Below, piece after piece: positions 58,505 through 64,000 of a stretch of 64,000 nt of DNA (positions are counted from its first letter, which is position 1; each line of letters starts with the position of its first letter). A program made the translations under genes and the position numbers. A model generated the notes under the pieces. The model did no database searches. It had not been told where the DNA came from and saw nothing but the letters and a program-made list of their open reading frames with translations. The DNA is from Zingiber officinale (lineage: Eukaryota; Streptophyta; Magnoliopsida; Zingiberales; Zingiberaceae). The stretch lies in assembly GCF_018446385.1 (NCBI RefSeq), contig NC_056001.1:107982436-108046435 (forward strand), read 5' to 3'.

Positions 58505-60247
58505 TGTTGGGATCTTAGATGGCTAGAGGGGGGGTGAATAGCCTCTTAAAAACAAAAACAAAATTTCTACACAGAGATTTGTTAGCACAGCGGAAATAAT
58601 CAAAACAAACACTTATGCAAAGAAGAAAACACACCACCACTGACACAATGATGTACGAGGTTCGGGGATAACTTGCCCCTACTCCTCGGCGTGTCCGTAA
58701 GGTGGACGATCCCTTGATCTTTCGGTAGATCAACCCCCGGACAGATTCCGGCTAAGTATTTCTCCTTCTCGGTGGAGAAACCTCCCACAAAGTCTCAAAA
58801 CAGATTTAGAATGAAGCACAAGACTTAGACTTACAGAATTTTGTGGCTACAATGAATGCACAATCAACTTACAGCCACAATGAATGCAGAGAGTGAAGAA
58901 GAAGTAGATTCACAGCCAAGAGCTTCACAGAACACCCTTGCTTGAACGTCGACAGAGAGTTTGCTACCAAAGAAAGAATTCTTGCCAAACCTCTCTTCTA
59001 CCTCCTTCTTATTTCTCTGCTCTCTTGCTGTCTTCAGCCAGAGTCAAACCACTGCATCGAATCACGTCAACCAGTAGCGTATCACTGTCGCCGAACCAGG
59101 CGTCGCCAATCACGCTTCTTCCTCATCTGATTATCTGAGCTCACACCAATACCATCCTTGGTCTTCACTGGTGTCTCTGAGCTCGAACCAATAAGGAAGA
59201 GTCAAGCTGATTGCAGCCAGTGAGCCAACTGAACAAGCCAGTGAACGTTGACGCTTCTTTTGCACAATTTGCAGCGATAACCAGTGGAAAAATCATTTTG
59301 TTTTATTCCTTTGATAGTCATTGATTTGAATTCAAGCATCACCATGGTACCGCAACCTGTTACTCAAAAGCTCACAAGCGGATGTTAGATCGCACGATCG
59401 TAAACGAATCGAAATCGCAGTAAACCGACATGTGCAGATAGGTGGTGGATCGGCCGGACCGATCCACACCTTGATTGATGTCCGATCGGCCGTGAAGACC
59501 GATCAGAGGCCCGATCGGCCCGCACCGATCGAGGCTTAATGAGTGTGGTTCCTCGCACTCCGAGACGTCACCGATCGGTCTCAAGACCGATCAGATATGA
59601 CCGATCGATCCTGCACGATCAGAATCATATGGATCGTCCACCGACCGATCCAACGCCTTTTCCTTCTCGCGACATCTCCCGATCGGTCTACTGCATCGAT
59701 CAGATTACACTCGAGGCTATCGAGAGCCTCGATCGGTCCTGCATCGATCGATTACACCGCAGCATCGAGTTTCCCGATCGGTCGCCGCACCGATCGCCAA
59801 ACATAGTTTCACCAGATCGGCCTGCACCGATCGTGCAATCAGTCCCACCGGATCGGTCCGCTGACCGATCCAACGCCCATGTGATATTAGGATTGGTCTT
59901 GAGAACGAGCTACCGAGCCCTCTCTGACCTAGTCCGGAGAACGAGCTACCGAGCCCTCTCCGACTTCGTCCGGTCCAGAGAACGAGCTACCGAGCCCTCT
60001 CTGACCACTCCGTGTCAAGTCTCCATACTTGGACTTTTCCCATGCCAAGCTCCCTGCTTGGACTTTTCACCAGATGTCTGGTCAACCTTGACCTATCTGG
60101 ATTTCCCTTGCCTGGCTTCACTCACCAGGACTTTCCCTCCCAACGGATCAACCTCGATCAGTAGTCAGTCTGAGTTTGATTTATATCTGATACAAACTTA
60201 AATCAGTGTCAACATCAAAACAACAGTCAGGTCAGACTGTATCAACA
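58505..60247 (-). mobile_element. Solo LTR S2, Sirevirus-like (TSD ATCTT)
   Basis: It begins TGTTGGGATC and ends GTATCAACA, with ATCTT at 58500-58504 and 60248-60252. It carries the G-run AGAGGGGGGGTGAATAG near its left edge, placing it on the minus strand, and between 59440 and 59870 a dense cluster of GATCGG/CCGATC inverted pairs. Near 59895-60005, AGAACGAGCTACCGAGCCCT is repeated three times. No internal region is present. It is inserted in G0, whose sequence resumes after the TSD. Confidence 0.92.
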
Positions 60248-61088
60248 ATCTTACCCTAATCTAAATCTGCACAACTCGGTGAAGGATCTAGATATAGCTG
60301 TGAGAGACAAGAACCGCTGACCCCTGTCAGAATTAACGCCCCTTTCCTATTATGAACTTGTGTAGCAATCAACAGGAATCGCCATAGCCAAAAATCTGTA
60401 ATCCAAAACACCCTCCGATGGTCAATCGTGGTTAGCAACTGGACAAGAACAACTAGGGGCAAGGAGACACATCATTCCTTCACGTGGCCGAAAGGGTGGA
60501 GACCTGCAGCAACACCACAAACGGTGCCAGACATTCAGTGGCTAAGGGAGACAGGCAGCTGCTGCGGCACCGCCCTTTGATTTTCTCCAACAAAGGGGTG
60601 ACTGGGATCTCCACGGCGAGGGGCGACGGGCAGAGGTGAAGACCTCGACACAAGGGAGAGAAGAAGGCGTCGGGTTGCTGGCTGGTGCGAGGCCGAGAGA
60701 GGGTTGTCCTCCTCTCCCGACGCGGCGATTCTAGGGCTAGGGCACAGGTTGAAGTAAGGGCGGCTCGTGAGGGAGAGGTTGGGGCAAAGATCCGAGAGAG
60801 AAGAGGGGAATGGAACCGTCGCATGAGAGGAGAAGAAGGATAGGCAGCGTCGGGGAAACGGCTTGGCACGCGGTTCAGCGTGAAGAAATAGGAAAAGGAA
60901 ATAAAAAGGAAAAGGAAAAACAATTCCAACTTTTCCTCGTTAAAATGGGATAGTCTAAACAGGCTTTCCCGGGGCCCAGTTTTTATCCCCGTAACCTACA
61001 CCATACGTTCTCCGAAAAATTCTCAGAAAATTTCCAAAAATTTCAGAAAATTCTCTTATGGTGATTCGCCCATTTTCAGTATTTTACA

Positions 61089-61366
61089 AGAAAAATCCAA
61101 TAAGATACCTGTGGACAATAGGCAAACGACTTCGCTTCCTTAAAAAAAATGAATTAATTAAGCTGCTAGTTTATTAAGCAGGCAACAGGCATTAAGCTTT
61201 GCAGCAACAGGCATTATACTGCAGCGTTTTCCTACAGAACAATCACGCGCTTCCATTGAACAGCTTAAACAAATTAATAATGCTCACAAGTTTGATAAAC
61301 TGGTACAATCCCAACAACATTAATTATTACTTGATGGTTCTCAGAGATCAACAGGATCCACAACTC
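61089..61366. other. 3' flank of the patatin-like gene
   Basis: This short unique-looking segment lies between the G0 target site and the stop codon of the patatin-like gene. An AATAAA on the minus strand (61175-61170) sits about 190 nt after the stop and could be the polyadenylation signal. G0 therefore begins within about 90 bp of the probable transcript end. Confidence 0.55.
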
Positions 61367-63083
61367 TCACGCAACGGAAGCCAAATTCTCCTGCCGACGC
61401 TTCTTCTCATTCGACAACTTCTTGGCGAAGTAGACGAGTCGATCCCTGTTCGATGTGGTTCCTCCCTTCCCATCCACCACCGGCTCCGAATGTCCTGTCT
61501 CCAGGTTCACCCTCGACACCGGCTTCTCCAGCAGTTTCTTCCCGATCTCCAACAAATTCTGCAAGTTCTTCTCCGTCGACTTATCCACCGAAGTCGAATC
61601 GCCAGTCAAAGTATCGTCCTATATATCATTCAGTTTGTTTATGTTTGTTTCAATTAGAATCAATGAATTTGGTACGATTTTAATTATGATGATGATTAAT
61701 TATAATTTGTTAAATGCCTACCTGTATGCGAAGGTAACGGTCTTCACTGTCATGTGCCTCAAAAACATGTGCTAGATGGATATCCACCATCTCTGAGCTC
61801 GCCTGGGAGAAAATGTCGATGATGGGAGTATTTCCTCCGTTGTACAACCAACCGAGCAAGCCCCATCGAGCGCTCATCTGTGCGCTATAATTCTCCGCCT
61901 TTTTAGGTGTTCCGGTCCCGATCGAGAGCACCAGGAACCGACTGTAGTCGACCGGTTCGTACGAGTCGAAATCCGTGTTCGATTTCAGAATCTGCTTCGT
62001 CACTTGGCTCATGGCGGATAACGTCTGTTCACGATCAACGGCACATATAAGAACTAGCTAGCTCCTAGATTAATTACGAGCAGAATATCCATTTAGATGT
62101 GCGTGTGTGTGTGAATTTACTGGGTTATTTGCCGCCACGCCGCCGTCGATGAGGTTGAACCTCTTCGTCGTTCCTTGATCGTCTTGGGTTTCAAAGTAAT
62201 GCCCCGGGAGGTATGTGGGGGCGGCGGAGGTGCTGATGCAGATGTCCGACAGAAGAGCGTTCTTCAACGGATTCTTCTCCGTCTGCGAACAAAACATTGA
62301 TCACCATCGATATACCTATATATAAAATAATCTTCATTCCCAAGAAGTATTAATTAGTTAATTACCTCATAACTGGAGAAGATGATGGGTTGAGAAATTT
62401 TGATGTCAAAAGTAGGGATGACGATGTTGGTCAAAGTTTGACTTAATTTTGTGGTGCCTAAGAGTTCCTGAATCTTTGAGCGAAGATATTTGCCATTGTA
62501 TTTTGGCCCAGCGAGAGCACCCACAAAGTTCAGTGCTGAACTCAGGAACGGAGACCTGAAATAAATAAATAAATAAATAAATAGTAAAAAATCTTAAATT
62601 AATTTTGATCCTTCATCCTAATTATTCAAAAATTTGTCATATTTATATAATTCTAACCTTTGCTGTGGAAAAATCTTGGGACTGTGATCCAAATAGAACT
62701 GAACAATGTCCTTGGCGGCGAACAGTGGTTTGTTATTCTCTCCGGGAGCGGCGAGCATGGTGGCGACAAGGCCACCGGTGCTCGTGCCGGATATCACGTC
62801 GAAGTAGTCAGCTATTCTCGCATCAGGCCCGTCGAGTTTCTGCAACACCGAGAATTAATATAATTAACTTGAATCTCTCGGTACGTCGATCGGATATTTA
62901 TGACTTCATGTATATATATATATATAATCGTACCTGCAGTTCTGATTCAAGGAAGTCGATGATCGTCGCGGGGATCAGCCCGCGAACACCGCCGCCGTCG
63001 ATGGAAAGGACGGTGATCCTCTTCCCGAGGGATGGCGGAGGCTTTGAGTCGGAGATGGCCGGATCAGTTCCAGAGCTCGCCAT
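61367..63083 (-). CDS. Patatin-like phospholipase, six exons, 412 residues
   Basis: This is a patatin-family lipid acyl hydrolase (nonspecific phospholipase A/galactolipase type), probably cytosolic as no signal peptide is seen. Exons: 63083-62934, 62839-62658, 62555-62366, 62282-62121, 62024-61722 and 61618-61367, all with GT...AG introns and an unbroken frame totalling 1,239 nt with stop. The oxyanion motif DGGGVRG is at residues 29-35, the nucleophile Ser70 lies in GTSTGG, and the catalytic Asp220 is in DGGVAANNP. Length and motif spacing are normal for plant patatin-like protein 2-type enzymes. Further conserved blocks are [12 protein letters not shown] and [14 protein letters not shown]. 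The ATG at 63083 opens [10 protein letters not shown] and is the only good start. All key residues are present, so it is probably functional. Confidence 0.95.
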
Positions 63084-63185
63084 GGTGTATATATGATTAT
63101 TCTTGTTCTTGAGAGATAGAATATATTTGCGGACCTAAATCAGCTGCTGTGGTAATTCACTGATTGATCGAGAGAAAGGGATCTA

Positions 63186-63198
63186 GATAAATATATAG
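63186..63198 (-). promoter_or_regulatory. Probable TATA box of the patatin-like gene
   Basis: CTATATATTTATC on the minus strand lies about 105-115 nt upstream of the ATG, which would put transcription start roughly 75-85 nt before the start codon. This is position and sequence only; no mapped start is available. Confidence 0.5.
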
Positions 63199-63695
63199 AA
63201 CGAGAAGCAGCAAGAGCCCAATAATTTAAGTGGGGGCTTGACGTTTTAATCATGCAGCTATATCAAATCGAAGTACATTGAATGAGTTGAAAAACAAAGA
63301 AAACGTGCAAATAATCCACCAATAATTTAATTGATGTACGCTTAGAACGTCATAGATTTCAATTTTCTGACTCGAATATAGCTACTGTTCATATTGAAAT
63401 GCTCTCTTTAATAGACTAGAAATGGATTTTGATAAAGATAGAAATATATATGGATTAAGGAAAAGCCGAGCACTTTCCAAAGCTTGCCGGCCAGAGGCAT
63501 TATTTATTAGAGGCGGTTCGATGGCAATTAACTATTTTAATTGGGTTGTAAGTAAAACGTGTTTCTATGGCAGTCAGTGCATTGACTGGATCGGAGCGTT
63601 GGTCGATGGATTATCAAAATTCGCAGCTTTAAACCGTGCAGATCTGGACGGATTGCTCGATTAAAAAATATATATAAAGAAAATCGGACAATACA
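63199..63695. other. Upstream region of the patatin-like gene
   Basis: This AT-rich non-coding DNA presumably holds the promoter. A plus-strand frame at 63422-63664 has no domain that I recognise and is probably chance. I identify no specific regulatory site beyond the TATA box. Confidence 0.4.
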
Positions 63696-64000
63696 ACTAA
63701 TGATCCTGTCCAGATACTGAATCAACGGACATTGGGTACGTGACGCTCCTCGGTTGCTGACGTGGGTCTTCGATTAGTTGCACGAACCTCCGGCGAACCT
63801 GCACAGAAGTCGGGCCGGGAAGGGGTTCCCGGCGGCGACCCTCCGACGCTCAAGTCAGGCAAGCAAGCAGCAAAAAAGAGTGGCTCCAAAGGTGTTGAAC
63901 GCGTACCTCCGGTGAAGTATAAGACTCTTTATATAGAGCGGTGAAAGAGCTCCTGCACGTCCACCGAGACGCATACGTGTCCGCAGCCCATACCTCGGTA
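63696..64000. repeat. Possible start of an LTR or other repeat, cut by window end
   Basis: From about 63700 the composition changes abruptly to GC-rich (CCTCCGGCGAACCTGCACAG; GGGTTCCCGGCGGCGACC), followed by a TATA-like CTTTATATAGAGC near 63927. This is the style of a plant gypsy LTR promoter region. No partner or TSD can be seen in the window, so the boundary and class are guesses. Confidence 0.3.

Larger units (their letters stand above)
19318..61088 (-). mobile_element. G0: solo Ty3/gypsy LTR, split into four pieces (TSD AGAAA)
   Basis: The outer ends are TGTCACACCCCGGGG at 19318 and CAGTATTTTACA at 61088, flanked by AGAAA at 19313-19317 and 61089-61093. The pieces 19318-20722, 41347-41628, 58155-58504 and 60248-61088 sum to about 2.87 kb. 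Read in order, they are the reverse complement of the 2.76-kb G1 LTR; for example 19981-20010 mirrors 22783-22815, and 58170-58205 mirrors 21880-21925. There is no internal region, so this is a solo LTR. It hosts three later insertions, each with its own TSD: G1, CACTA-B and S2. Its distal end lies just downstream of the patatin-like gene. Confidence 0.92.

Noticed and set aside
63762-63944. 60-residue plus-strand frame at the window end
   Set aside because: Composition change and TATA-like element suggest an LTR leader; no homology recognised.

Overview
This is nuclear DNA of a flowering plant. The one intact host gene is an intron-containing patatin-like phospholipase, the retrotransposons are plant Ty1/copia and Ty3/gypsy types primed by initiator tRNA-Met (TGGTATCAGAGC), and the captured exons match plant genes. 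A monocot is possible, but I cannot name the species. Almost everything left of about 61.09 kb is transposable-element DNA stacked inside other transposable elements. Eight insertions are supported by matching target-site duplications (TSDs).

Layout. (1) 1-1.75 kb: a 99-bp tandem array and unassigned repeat-like DNA. (2) 1753-3351: a minus-strand solo LTR (TSD ATCTC). (3) About 3.36-19.3 kb: an old minus-strand copia element ('Copia-A'). It is split by T1 at 4323-10901 (TSD TAGGT), a gag-only non-autonomous LTR element, and by an LTR-like block plus a CACTA transposon ('CACTA-A', 13726-18295) carrying fragments of ARGONAUTE, a MAM33/p32-type gene and an unknown plant gene. (4) 19318-61088: one minus-strand solo gypsy LTR ('G0', TSD AGAAA) stretched to 41.8 kb by three insertions. 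They are G1 (20723-41346, a gypsy element of the same family, TSD ACAAT), which contains copia C2 (25680-36983, TSD AGACC); CACTA-B (41629-58154, TSD CAG), which contains gypsy G2 (43694-54475, TSD CCTAG); and solo LTR S2 (58505-60247, TSD ATCTT). (5) 61.1-64 kb: the patatin-like gene on the minus strand, ending 279 bp from the outer edge of G0, followed by its promoter and a repeat-like end.

No transposable element here looks autonomous. Pol genes carry stops and frameshifts, and the nonsense codons are almost all TAG or TGA, as expected from C-to-T decay of methylated DNA. The most notable content is the two Pack-CACTA-like elements. They share a terminal sequence and subterminal ACAACGGTT/AACCGTTGT palindromes, and together carry exon-intron fragments of at least seven host genes (ARGONAUTE, MAM33-like, a KLHVKW-motif gene, AGT2, a SET-domain gene, an LRR receptor kinase and a GEM-like GRAM gene), plus remnants of a transposon-type Ulp1 protease.
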